Source of the DNA: Ignelater luminosus | Taxonomy: Eukaryota; Arthropoda; Insecta; Coleoptera; Elateridae | NCBI GenBank assembly: GCA_011009095.1 | Contig: VTPC01089971.1 | Coordinates: forward strand, 1-64,000 | Direction: 5' to 3' | DNA length: 64,000 nucleotides | Shown: piece after piece, positions 24,915-36,092 of the stretch | How the letters are laid out: each line of letters begins with the position of its first letter | Numbering within the stretch: the first letter of the stretch is position 1 | Made by a program: the position numbers and the translations under genes | The notes under the pieces: generated by a model | Database searches by the model: none | What the model was told of the DNA's origin: nothing | What the model saw: only the letters and a program-made list of their open reading frames with translations

Positions 24915-25016
24915 ACAATCGTTGGATAACTTTATCGAAGGTATTATTGCCGTGGATAGAACTGTTGTTTGTCCTTTTCACAATTGTATCCTTCGATAAG
25001 GTTATCCAACAATTGT
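24915..25016. repeat. long hairpin: 30-nt arms, 42-nt loop
   Basis: Arms 24915-24944 and 24987-25016 pair with mismatches at two inner positions and at the loop end. The shared core is GTTGGATAAC then TATCGAAGG. A GGACAAAC / GTTTGTCC pair (about 24888 and 24967) adds further fold potential. It could be the centre of a palindromic miniature element or a hairpin RNA precursor. Confidence 0.6.
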
Positions 25017-26905
25017 AAAAATGGGCCTTAATGTTCGGGATGCTTATGCTAGTTTTTGTACGACCGACAAAAATTATTAATTTTTTTAACCAAATTTCTG
25101 ACGTTGAAAGAAATTCATCACGCATTATCAACGAGACGTCTTTCAGTTTTCAAAATTTGTTACTATGATTTTACCTGCAAACAAGCTTCAAAAATCGGCC
25201 TAGAAGTGAATGGTAGGTGTTCAGCATCAATACCTAAAAGATCTAAGGAACTAAGTTATAAAACAACATACAGAAGTCACAAGAATTGACTTGAGAAAAA
25301 AATGTAAATATATGTAAAAAATTCTTTTGGCATATTTTGTACAAGCAAACGAACCCTGGTAGCTTATGGCTCGAATATTTTATGTTGGAAGCTACCATAT
25401 TTCTTGTTGATATTTCGAAATTTTCTATGTTGATTGTATTTCTTAAAAAAAAAGAACATTGGACACGGGCCGAAAAAGCTAGCTTTTTCACTAAGATAGA
25501 AATATAAAGTTTTTTAATAGAAGCACCAGAAGAAGAATTTCTGAATATTCAAGTAGAAATGATACTAGAAATGGCGGGGGCTTGTAGAAGGTAAGAGTTG
25601 TACAACATGGCTGTTAAAGACAAAAAATTGTGGTGAATTTATTTTGGCAAAAATTCCTAATACAAGAATGTACATTCCGCGATCATTCGTCATTACCAAC
25701 ATAAAAAATAAAATATTTCAAGCTACAACCAAATTACCTTAAGCCTTCTCACCTATTTTTCAATTTTCGAGGTGGAAAGTGTACGGTTTAAATGGTAGGA
25801 AAAGACATGATTGGCAGTAGGCGTTAAAAAATTGCGGAACATTTGAAATTGCAAGATCGACCCCGTCATACTGGTTATTCATGTATTAGGGTTGAAGAGG
25901 CATGGAGGCTGAAAGTTTTCAGCTGTAGCCGAAAGCATTGTCGAAAACTCTCTTCAAAATAAAATATGATTTGCGGAAAAAATCTACATGAGGATAATAA
26001 ACCAACCTGTAGTACATCTTGTCTGTCTTCTGCAACGTTTTCTGTGAATAGCTGTTACACCTGAAAAGCTGCTATTCTATTTTTCATCAGTAATTGTACT
26101 TTCAATTTTAATATCAGTAAATAAAAAATTTGTTTTTAATTTTCAGATTTTATTTCAAACAAGTCTTGCGTGTCCGATTAGTACTTGTCGTTCATCTGAA
26201 CGGTAAGTAATCTACTTACCGTCAAGTTAGCCCTGGCAAACAGTAAACTCGACTTACTGTCATGGAAACATACTTGGTAAACAACTAGAATACCTCGGTT
26301 TACAAAAACATAATTTTGTTCTACACCCGTGTCAAAAGTAATGATTTTTGGTACAGTTTCTGGTGACAAAAGCAGCCTTTCTAAGCATTAGTGCCTAAAA
26401 ATAATATTTGTGTGCACTGGTGCTCAAAACTGTATCAAAGAGATTTTTTTGAACATGGGCTTAGAAACAATAGTGTATGCAACACGCAAGTCGCCAGGCA
26501 AGGTCTACAATTTGTATATACGTGCAACAAAATTACTCTTTTGACACTTGTTACGTAATATACTATATTTGTTTTGCTTTTGTTTGAATAAACCTAATTA
26601 TCAACTAATGTACAAATTTGCAAATTTTGCAAAAGTGTGATGTTATGTCCAGCGGAGTTTTATCGATTCTTTAATAGGAAATCTCACACTATTTCCAAAC
26701 AAGAACATTGTAACTATGTAATCATTATTTACAGCTGCTAACAGATTTTAAGAATAATTCAACAACATTTTAATAAAAAATAAAATATAATTCTCAACCT
26801 ATAAATAATTAAGGACGTGCACGTGACAAGATTCTGAGGTTACTTTGAGAGTAGAATCACAGTTTATAAGTATAACGTGGTAAAATAATTTGTCTTTTTC
26901 TTATT
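25017..26905. other. no gene seen
   Basis: Frames at 25056-25289 plus, 25243-25491 minus and 26178-26369 minus lack supported ATG starts or motifs. Confidence 0.5.
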
Positions 26906-27170
26906 AATTGAAGGGACGGATGGATAAAGGAGCTATGTGACATTTTTCCGTTTTTTGAGATTTCAGTGTGAATAAAGATGTTACGATGTGCTTTAGTAAT
27001 CTATGGTATACCTTTTCTAGTCAGTCAAGCGTTACCTAATTCCAATATAAGATATGAAGTACATAAAGGTGCTATGTAACACAACTCTTGCGTAAATAGT
27101 GTGAATAAAGAGGCTAACATCACAATTCAAAAATGTCACATAACACCTTTATCCATCCACCCCTTCAATT
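26906..27170. mobile_element. MITE with about 40-bp TIRs and internal direct duplication
   Basis: The ends match over about 40 bp (left GGATGGATAAAGGAGCTATG; right, in reverse complement, GGATGGATAAAGGTGTTATG), with AATT at both outer edges. Inside, a segment containing ATAAAGG.GCTATGT and AGTGTGAATAAAGA occurs twice about 120 bp apart. It is about 265 bp and non-coding; superfamily unassigned. Confidence 0.65.
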
Positions 27171-27985
27171 GCAAACCATACCCTTTATTTTTTATTAATT
27201 GTAGCGTTCTATTAACAGTTAAAATAAATTAAAAATTAATAAAGGATGGAGAACATGAATTATTCATAAGAGCAAAATTGATACGTTTGCTTTTTCTCAA
27301 AATTAATCGGTTAAATTTCTTTAATCTATTGATCAACTAATCAATCGTTAATCAGGACTTTAGGTAACTAAACGATTGCCGATTGAATAATTTATTATTC
27401 TTCTGAGGTGACCGAGATTCCGAAAAGTTATCCCTGTATTTCTGTTCTAATATAAATTATAATACAATAAAATAGTATAAATACGTTATATGCAGTGCTC
27501 AAATAATTATATTTCATAAAATTCCCTTATTGGTGATCCAGAGAAGCTAAAGAAGGCTTCCGAATCAAAACGACTCAGTTCTTAATCAACAAATGTTAGC
27601 TTCATTAATTTGTTTTAGAATATTTTTCGACGTTAGGTTTTTTGAGCATTAATGAGAAGGTGTTTTAGATGAAAGCAAAAGTAATTTAGTTAACGGTGCA
27701 GTGCGGTACTTATATACTCTAAGAATGCTCAATGGGGATTAAAAGTAAACACCACATTCAAATAATTTTTAGAAGAATGTAATTCAAGGAATTTTTTTTC
27801 TTAGTAAAGAAATACAATAAGTTATCAATGCTTGATTTACTTAAAACATCTGTACATATATTGTTCTACTGAAAGTATTGGAAATTCTCAATCCTTCAAT
27901 ACATTTCAGAAAATGGTCACATATTTATTACAAATTATTTTACTTTTGAAAAACAACCCTATTGTAATTTTAAGCTATATGTATA
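27171..27985. other. no gene seen; TAATC-rich patch
   Basis: Around 27285-27395 there are several TTAATC/ATCGTTAATC motifs resembling the array at 28500-28865. Confidence 0.4.
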
Positions 27986-28210
27986 CTACGAGGCGAAAAC
28001 TGTAGATAGTGCCGCAGGCTGTGGGCAGTCTTTAGAAAGCGAGGTGAGGTAAAACAGGAGTACGCTAGGCGCTTATGTTTATAAACCGGCACGTATTCTT
28101 GATTGGGTACTGTTGATTTTAAACTATGTAATTCTGTATACCTACCGCTTCTTTTTAACGATGTATTTATGCTACAAAATAAGTCACTCTCTAGATCTTT
28201 AGCCTCGTAG
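27986..28210. mobile_element. TA-flanked MITE, CTACGAGGC ends
   Basis: A 225-bp element. The left end CTACGAGGCGAAA and the right end in reverse complement, CTACGAGGCTAAA, match at 12 of 13 positions, flanked by TA at 27984-27985 and 28211-28212. ACGAGG-type ends are seen in mariner relatives. No coding content. Confidence 0.55.
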
Positions 28211-28217
28211 TATAGAC

Positions 28218-28413
28218 CAGCGGTGCGCAACCTTTTAGATATTACGGACCACTATATTCGCAATTTAAAATCTCGCGGATCACTAATATTATTTTTAAAG
28301 GTACGAATTAATACGAACATTGAGTATGATATAATACCTGAATTTCTTTGCGGACCTTTAAAATTACCTCACGGACCACCAGTGGTCCGCGGACCACCGG
28401 TTGCCGACCGCTG
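28218..28413. mobile_element. hAT-type MITE with 8-bp target duplication
   Basis: A 196-bp element with ends CAGCGGTGCGCAACC and, in reverse complement, CAGCGGTCGGCAACC. It is flanked by a perfect 8-bp duplication GTATAGAC at 28210-28217 and 28414-28421. CAGnGGTTC-CAACC-type termini and 8-bp duplications are diagnostic of hAT elements (SPIN-like ends). Inside, GCGGACCAC-type subterminal repeats recur near both ends. The 67-codon frame over it is not a gene. Confidence 0.88.
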
Positions 28414-28499
28414 GTATAGACTATAGAAAAATAAAGCTTAAATTACGTACTAAACCAAGTAACTTTCAATGGCCAACATTTACAGTCTATATACAGTTA

Positions 28500-28865
28500 T
28501 TCTGGCCATTAATCATTTTTCGTCATTGATAAATTCACGCTTTGAATTAATTTAGTTGATAATCATTTTCTGCAATTACTTAATATCGCTGATGGCTTAA
28601 TACGGCCAATCATTGCATACCATTAGTTTAATGGTTAACCGTTTCGTGCAATTCATTTAATCATTAATTATTTCATGCGATTAACTTAATCGTTAATCGT
28701 CTAATACGATTGTCTTTCAAGATTAATTCAATCGGTAATCGTTCTTTACGATAAATGATTAAGTTAATCGTCAATCATTTCATGAATTAAAAATTGATTT
28801 ACTTATAAATCATTCGTGACGATTAACAACTAAATTTTTAATTGTTAATCGTTAGTTTAACCAAA
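28500..28865. repeat. degenerate tandem array, about 28-30-bp unit, TTAATCG-rich
   Basis: Many variants of TTAATCGTTAATCGTTTCAT, each followed by GCGATTAA-like sequence, in both orientations. The best-preserved copies are at about 28630-28800. The unit is itself partly palindromic. Confidence 0.55.
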
Positions 28866-29258
28866 ATTTACCCAACACTGCCCCCGATGTATGCTACGCG
28901 TACGTTTTTAATTTCTTCCGTAATACATAACCTAGAAATTTAAAATATTGTTGCATATTTAATATGAGATTTAATCTTTTATCAAGTCTTTATTAATGTA
29001 TTTATACAAAATCATTTGTCAACTAGCTATGTTAGTTATTTTTATTTGCATGAGCATTAAATTGTATATTGTAAGTACGTTAATTATAAATTATATTTCG
29101 ACTTATTATTCGTGACTATAAACATTACGTAAAACTGTAATTAGTAACAGATTTAATTTAATTGTACTCTACTGTAATCAAAAACCAAAAACAGCTAATA
29201 GTTAAAGCTACCAGTATAATTTCATGAATATACATAATTATGTTTACTTGTACTATTT
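28866..29258. other. no gene seen
   Basis: Very AT-rich sequence. I see no feature. Confidence 0.5.
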
Positions 29259-29348
29259 GTGTTCACGTGATTCATTCGCGAACGGCAAACGCAGATCACG
29301 GATGCTTCGAACTATTCGTGCCTTATGCACGAATAGCGACGTGAACAC
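29259..29348. repeat. nested palindrome with E-box-like sites
   Basis: The outer stem GTGTTCACGT (29259-29268) pairs exactly with 29339-29348. An inner perfect 10-bp stem CTATTCGTGC (29312-29321) with a 5-base loop pairs with 29327-29336. CACGTG occurs beside both outer arms. Confidence 0.65.
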
Positions 29349-32018
29349 GTGCTTTTATATTCACGTTGATTCTCCTAATCAGCGATCTCTATAAGGCAAC
29401 TAATAGACGATGGAATTACTGCATATGGTGTAACCCAAAAATGTTGTGGTTCTGTGGTACTTAAAATATCTTGGAGTAGGTACTTCGATTTATGACGGCA
29501 TACCGTTATACTAATTTCTTTTGCTTGAAAAGGTACTTAAAAGTGGATAGTCAACTAGAATATATTGTGCAAAATCTGTAGATTAAAACACAGTGGATGA
29601 ATCTTCGGTTTAAAGATATCGTGCAGTGCAGTGTAAGAAGAATAAGAATTCCCGAGACGAAAAATTAATTTTTTTTGTTATCACTTCAATGAGCATTTCT
29701 TTTCGTGTTTTCAACCCGATTTATACTACATTTCTGTAGTTCCTTTGTTTTGGGTATCAATATTACATAGTCTTTTAGGATTTATTGTAAACTTCTTTTG
29801 TTATCTTTATCCTTTGTAATGCTAATGCGGCCTCGAGAATTAAAGGGAAGCATTCCAGACGTTACTTGGAACACTTTCATGTATGCACACAGAGAGAAGC
29901 TGCTCCTTTTTCCATTTTAAAATTTAATCACTTAAATTTTTCATCCTCTTAATGTAGTAGGAGTTGTTATTTTCACCGATTTCAATTTGCTAGGACGTAG
30001 GCACGCCTATGGTTATTCTTTCTTCTTTTTCCTCTTTAATAACCTAAAAACATCAATAACAATACATCCTCCTCGCAAAACAAGGGTTGCAATATTGTGT
30101 AAGTTATTTTCACATGACCCATTCCGAATAGATTACAAGGGTAGCTTCGTCAAGTGTGAAATGATAATTTATAGCAATAATGGAGCTACTTGCGAGGAGG
30201 CCGTGCGAAATTTTAAAATATCGTAATTTGCCGATAATGTATTATATCGAGAGAACTAAAAGTTTAATATTACGGAAATCGTTGAAAGTTCGATGCCCGT
30301 AAAGTTTAGTCGAGGGGTGTTTCGAATCGTAAATCGCTGCTACAATCTAATCATACTTTATTGTAATTTTGCACGCAAGATTAAAAGGAGGAATGCTTCG
30401 TGCTCGCGTTTATAAACTGTTGAGATATCCAATTTGATGAACTCGTTGATATGTTACTTGTCGGGTGATGAAGACTTAAAAAAATATTTAAGGGCCGACG
30501 TTTGAAATGATAAGAAGAGAAAAGAAAACCTGTTTTAAAAAGAATAAAGCTGTTTAACCCCCTTTAGAATACTTTTGATGTGAACGATCAAGGAGTTGTC
30601 ATGCACAGGTTGTTTTCACGTAACTTTTCTTAAAGGTCCTTTTTTTTGAACTCTCACAAAAGAAATAAAGAGTCTGGATATAAAGAAGATGAATGGTTTA
30701 GAGTTTTGACCAAAGTTTGAGTAATTGGAAAAGTAAAACTTTTTCCTATTTTCTCGATAGAAAAATTATATTTTAGGCATTCTCGTGCTTTTTATAATAA
30801 AATTCAAAAAACCGAAGTGAAAAGTTTTAAATTTGATTTTAACCTAACTTAGGAAATATATTTTAGCGAGAAATGAGAGGAAAGAGAACAGATACACGCT
30901 TTCGATCTTACTTTCGCGAAATATCCATTCTTTAGTTCATTCTTTAAGAAAAATTGTTTTTTTTTCTTCGCACCGGAAAGAAATCACGCAGATGAATCGA
31001 TTCATTTCAGTTTCTTCTTTGCCCTTCTTTCGGTTTTAATTCGAAATTAATTCCGTAATGGAATTATAACACAAACAAAAGAGGCATATTCGTTTTCAGT
31101 TTTCGGATAAAATAATAATTTATTATTTCGAAAGCGTTACACGTTCAACTCTTAATACAATAAATACGTGGATTAGTAAATACCCTAGAGAACTTCTAAT
31201 ATTGAGGTAAAGCCTTTAGCTTGAAGTTCTCCCGAAAGTTTTACTCCTGTAAAAGCCAAAAATAAGTTAGCGTCCCTAATGGATTTGATAAACTTCACAC
31301 GTAAGCTTTTAATCGTGGCTAAGAAGATTCATGTTATGTATTTCTTAAAAACTCAAAATTGGTTCTTTGAGTTACAAAGCTTAAAAAAAAGAATTTAGAG
31401 CCCATACGACCCTGATTAGACTAAAAATGGTAAACAGTTTCCATTTATCAAGCGTATAATATAACTTTGATGAAGGTAATTAAAGCGTTTGTAAATGAAT
31501 GCTATTTACTTTTCTATAATTAGTACCTACCTCTATATAGCTGTTGGAACGCTTTGTCGGATTAATGGTCTCTGAGGTTTTTTGATCTTTTGATGTTCCC
31601 CTTGTACTAAAAGATAGTTTTGAATTGTGTTTGAAATTAACTTGTTTCCATTGATATTGACAAAAAGAAGGAAATATGGTGAAACACAGAAATTATATTT
31701 GTAACACTGCTAACGTGGTCGAATGTGGACGGAATTGCAGCAGTTCAAATATTTGTTTTCGCTTTTGATTGAATCAAACGTGATTTTGTTTCTTTACTCT
31801 TGTGTACGCCAGATGGGTCTAGATTAGACTTGTAGTGATTATTTCAATTTATTATTTAATACTCGAGTTAATCTTTTTATTTACTGCGTAATAAATAATA
31901 ATCATATTGTTATCCAATAATATTATTGTTTTTGTGAATAAGGGCCTATATCTCTATCTTTATTTAACTTTAAATAGAAGTTTATTTCTATAGATACAAT
32001 ATTGTTGTTACAATTATA
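29349..32018. other. no gene seen
   Basis: A 10-bp inverted pair, CCTCCTCGCA with TGCGAGGAGG, lies at about 30067 and 30190 inside a 79-codon frame without motif. Nothing else is supported. Confidence 0.5.
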
Positions 32019-32164
32019 CAGGATGATCATTTTAAAACTTCCCACCATGAATAACCCTTTAATCAGTACAATTATCAAAAATCGCTAAAACGCGTCGCTT
32101 TTGTTTTGGAGGGGGACATTTAATAACCTACTCTAGTCAGTTGGGAAACTTTCATCCTCCCCCC

Positions 32165-33395
32165 AACCACCCCCTCCCTAAAATTTTAAATGGCACTACC
32201 TCATGTGTGATACATCATTTTAAAGGGTATAAGATTCTCAATCTTTTACATCAAAGAAAATCAAAATTGGCCCAGCCGTTCATGAACTAGAGATAAAAAT
32301 GTATTTAATTTAATCAATATATTTCTGTCTCTAGCTTACGAACGGCTGGACCGATTTAAATTTTCTTTGATGTAAAAGATTGAGAGTCTTATACCCTTTA
32401 AGATGATATATCACACATGGGGTAGTGCCGTTTAAAATTTTGGGCTGGGAAAGGTTGGGGGAGGGTGAAAGTTTCCCAAAATTTTAAATAGCACTACCCC
32501 ATGTGTGATACATGATTTTAAAGGGTATAAGATTCTCAATCTTTTACATCAAAGAAAATCAAAATTGGCCCAGCCGTTCATGAACTAGAGATAAAAATGT
32601 ATTTAATTTAATCAATATATTTCTGTCTCTAGCTTACGAACGGCTGGACCGATTTAAATTTTCTTTGATGTAAAAGATTGAGAGTCTTATACCCTTTAAG
32701 ATGATATATCACACATGGGGTAGTGCCGTTTAAAATTTTGGGCTGGGAAAGGTTGGGGGAGGGTGAAAGTTTCCCAAAATTTTAAATAGCACTACCCCAT
32801 GTGTGATACATGATTTTAAAGGGTATAAGATTCTCAATCTTTTACATCAAAGAAAATNNNNNNNNNNATTTTAAAGGGTATAAGATTCTCAATCTTTTAC
32901 ATCAAAGAAAATCAAAATTGGCCCAGCCGTTCATGAACTAGAGATAAAAATGTATTTAATTTAATCAATATATTTCTGTCTCTAGCTTACGAACGGCTGG
33001 ACCGATTTAAATTTTCTTTGATGTAAAAGATTGAGAGTCTTATACCCTTTAAGATGATATATCACACATGGGGTAGTGCCGTTTAAAATTTTGGGCTGGG
33101 AAAGGTTGGGGGAGGGTGAAAGTTTCCCAAAATTTTAAATAGCACTACCCCATGTGTGATACATGATTTTAAAGGGTATAAGATTCTCAATCTTTTACAT
33201 CAAAGAAAATTAAAATCGGTCCAGCCGTTCGTGAACTAGAGACAGAAACCTATTGATTGAATTAAACACATTTTTGGTTCTAATTCACAAACGGCTGGGT
33301 CGACTTTAATTTTCTTCAACGTAAAAGATTGAGAATTTCATACCCTTTAAAATGATGTATCACACATGGGTGAGTGCCATTTAAAATTTTGAGGA
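32165..33395. repeat. tandem array of a 298-bp palindromic unit
   Basis: The junction GGGTGAAAGTTTCCCAAAAT recurs at 32463 and 32761 (period 298) and at 33114 (353, explained by the gap artefact). Copies 2 and 3 look virtually identical, the first is close, and the last (about 33114-33395) is clearly diverged. Each unit carries both arms: AAAGGGTATAAGATTCTCAA in one half and its near reverse complement in the other. Copy number is uncertain because of the gap. Confidence 0.8.
32858..32867. other. assembly gap of 10 N with duplicated flanks
   Basis: The 45 bases before the gap (32813-32857) are repeated exactly after it (32868-32912). 45 plus 10 equals the 55-bp excess of this unit over 298. 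The gap therefore marks two contig ends that overlap in the repeat and were not merged, or a collapsed array. Confidence 0.9.
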
Positions 33396-33552
33396 AGGGT
33401 GGTTGAGGGAGGAGGGTGAAAGTTTTCCAACTGACTAGAGTAGGTTATTAAATGTCCCCATCCATAACAAAAATGACGCGTTTCAGCGATTTTTGATAAT
33501 TCTACTAATTAAAGAGTTATTCAAGGTGGAAAGTTTTAAAATGATCACCCTG

Positions 33553-34175
33553 TATATATGGCAATAAACCTCTCAATGATAGAAATACCAAAAGTTTTAT
33601 TTTATTTTGTATTATCCTTTTCTATGATTTTATTTAAGTTTTCGTTTAGTAAACTTTTCTTATAAAATCTACATCTTAATCCTATCACTCATAGATAAAA
33701 GGCGTTTCCAAATCTATAGCATGAAATACACGCTAATCAATATTGCGTTGACCTTCTAAAGTTCACAAAGTTATAATTCTATCCTCCCATGTACAGCTTG
33801 TCCAGATTCCTCATTCACGTGCTGAAATGTAAAAACCTGTTACGTTTTTAAAATTAGAGTCAAATTTGAGGTTTCGATATGTAAATAACTTTATTAGTTT
33901 GATACATAGATGACACACACTACCTTAACTTCTAAATAATCTAAACAGACAAGGTCCATATATACAACCAACTAACATAAAAGCTGAGAGTAACAGCTCT
34001 CCATCACTTCTTGGCGTGCTTACCCAAGGACAGCCGTATAAGGTAAGACCATACACTGATAAATAACTGCATACCAAATTGCCAATGCCAATCATTGCTT
34101 ACAACAAGAACAATATAAATATAGCTAGGCACGGAGGTTATTACCAATCAAACCAAACAAAGGGAAATAAAATAC
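33553..34175. other. no gene seen
   Basis: AT-rich sequence between the foldback and the candidate exon on the minus strand. No feature is supported. Confidence 0.5.
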
Positions 34176-34331
34176 CTTTGCAGTAGCGTTCACAATGTCA
34201 ACTGAGGACACCATAATGGTCAAGGCAAACCAAGGGGAATACTCGGATGAAATGCCTGCTGCCATTAAAATATTGGCCCAATACGAATGAAGAAAAACAA
34301 TATTATAATACAATGTATCTACGTAAAGATT
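34176..34331 (-). CDS. candidate internal exon, membrane-transporter-like (52 codons)
   Basis: On the minus strand an open stretch of exactly 156 nt lies between a plausible acceptor (TTTGATAGTTCAG before 34331) and a donor (GCAAAG|GTATTT after 34176). Both junctions are phase 0. The peptide contains IVFLHSYWANILMAAGISSE then YSPWFALTIMVSSVDIVNAT: two hydrophobic segments joined by a short polar turn with SP. That pattern resembles helices 7-8 of insect sugar transporters (MFS, Tret1/SLC2-like). No neighbouring exon was identified, so it could be a lone relic or a chance frame. The match is from pattern memory only. Confidence 0.3.
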
Positions 34332-36092
34332 CTGAACTATCAAACATCCATACTCAGTTTACCTAGCGATTCTTGTTAATAAAGACACTTAATTAAATTA
34401 AGTAACTAGATTTGCAATAAGCCTATTTTAAGAAATCTAAATTGATGAAAATATTAACCAAAGCATCAAAATTAAACTTGGATTTGACCAATTCGTGCAG
34501 TCAGCTAAGCTGGAATAGTAAAAGAAGGTAATAGGGACCTATAATTCACACATTCTAAAAGTTCTGTTGGGGTAGAATGCTAAACATTTCTCTAAGAAAT
34601 CGATAAAACTAAATCTTGGTCTTGTTTACGTAATTTATTAATGCTTTGAGTTGATCTGAGCGAAACTAGTTTTGACTTCGCATTTGTAATGTCTACGTAT
34701 ACATAGTATGTGCAATTATTATATTTTTCAATACACTTTTAGATCATCCCATAACTCCAAATTGGTTTTTTATTTTTTCAAGACATTTCCTATTATGTTT
34801 GGTGGTAATATTACTAAACCCATTAATATTATTTTTAGTAGTATTCCCAATATTTTCTATTTGATTTTCATTTTTTCATATTTCTTTGAGTTTTTTCTAT
34901 TTCGTAGTACATGCTTGTGATAAGCGTTTCTTTAAAAAACGAATCAAATATTAAGTATTCATTGCAATTCTGATGCTAATATTGATTCACCTACATGGAT
35001 ACTTTAGATCTTTGTCTAAAAGCAATTTGGAATCATAAAATGATGTAAGAAAAGGGCGTTGTCAAAGAAATAAAAGAATTAAATGTAACAAAAAGGTTCT
35101 TCAACAGTAAGCTGTTCAAGATAATTTTCCGTTACAAATTCGATTTGATAGATCTTCAAACTAGCCAAATTAAAACGCAACTCACCAAGAACTGCGCCAA
35201 GATCCGGGAAACACTCAGACGCGTTCCTTGCTACTTCCCGATCTGAACTGAATTAAGCGTCTCAAGAAGGAATTTCTCTGACAAACAAGAATGTGACGGT
35301 AACGTAAGTCGTAACAGCTTAAGTTATGTTGTTAGATTCAAAAAGTTGCAATTTTACGGTCTTGAGTGTGCTGGTACTAACACGAAACATTTACGATAAA
35401 TACTATATTGAATCGTTGAATTCAAAATATACAAAGTTCAAATAAACATTAAAATTCTGAAAATGTTATAATATGCTTTTCAGCGATAGTGGCAAATGCT
35501 TAGAAAATACTTGAAATTAGAAGTAGAGGACAATAGCTTTAGATTTTGTTGGCCCAGTTTTTGCGCTTACTCTCTGTGTCGAGAAAAGCAATCTTGCAGT
35601 CAGTGTCTGACTTTTGCAAACTAATATTTATGGCTCGTAGCCGGTCATAAATGCATAGTATTTTCTGGGAATGGAAATTCTTAGGAAGAAGAGAGTAGAT
35701 GACTTTTAAACAGCTATACCCAGATAAAGATCCTGACTCTGAATTCTAGATTCTCTTCTTGCACGAATTCTTACGTCAACAATTGTTATATCTCTAGCAT
35801 GTTTTTCTTGTCAATATTTCAATATGTTCTTCTGCTGTGCATTTATAGCGGTTTAATTGTAGTCATAATTTTGTTTGCTAAGAATAGTGAATAGTAAAAT
35901 CTTAAAGACAAGTTTAGTGGCTAAGGTCAATAAATCATATCAAGAAAGACATAAATTTTTAGGATTCTTCTTCCTTAGAATAGATTATGTTTAGAGCATT
36001 TCCGTGAGAGCAATGCTATTTGAATTAGTGAATAGACATGAAAGTCTTATTAGCTGAGTTACATAGGTTAACGAATGAGGTATGGTAGTATA
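34332..36092. other. no gene seen
   Basis: A 70-codon F/I-rich frame at 34708-34920 looks like AT-rich chance. Nothing else is supported. Confidence 0.5.

Larger units (their letters stand above)
32019..33552. mobile_element. foldback element with expanded palindromic core
   Basis: The outer ends are long inverted repeats (32019 to about 32176 against about 33395 to 33552): left CAGGATGATCATTTTAAAAC and right, in reverse complement, CAGGGTGATCATTTTAAAAC. TA lies on both flanks (32017-32018, 33553-33554). No transposase is present. Between the arms lie palindromic units repeated in tandem (separate entry), so virtually the whole element can fold back. A TA-inserting non-autonomous DNA transposon is likely. 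Confidence 0.75.
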
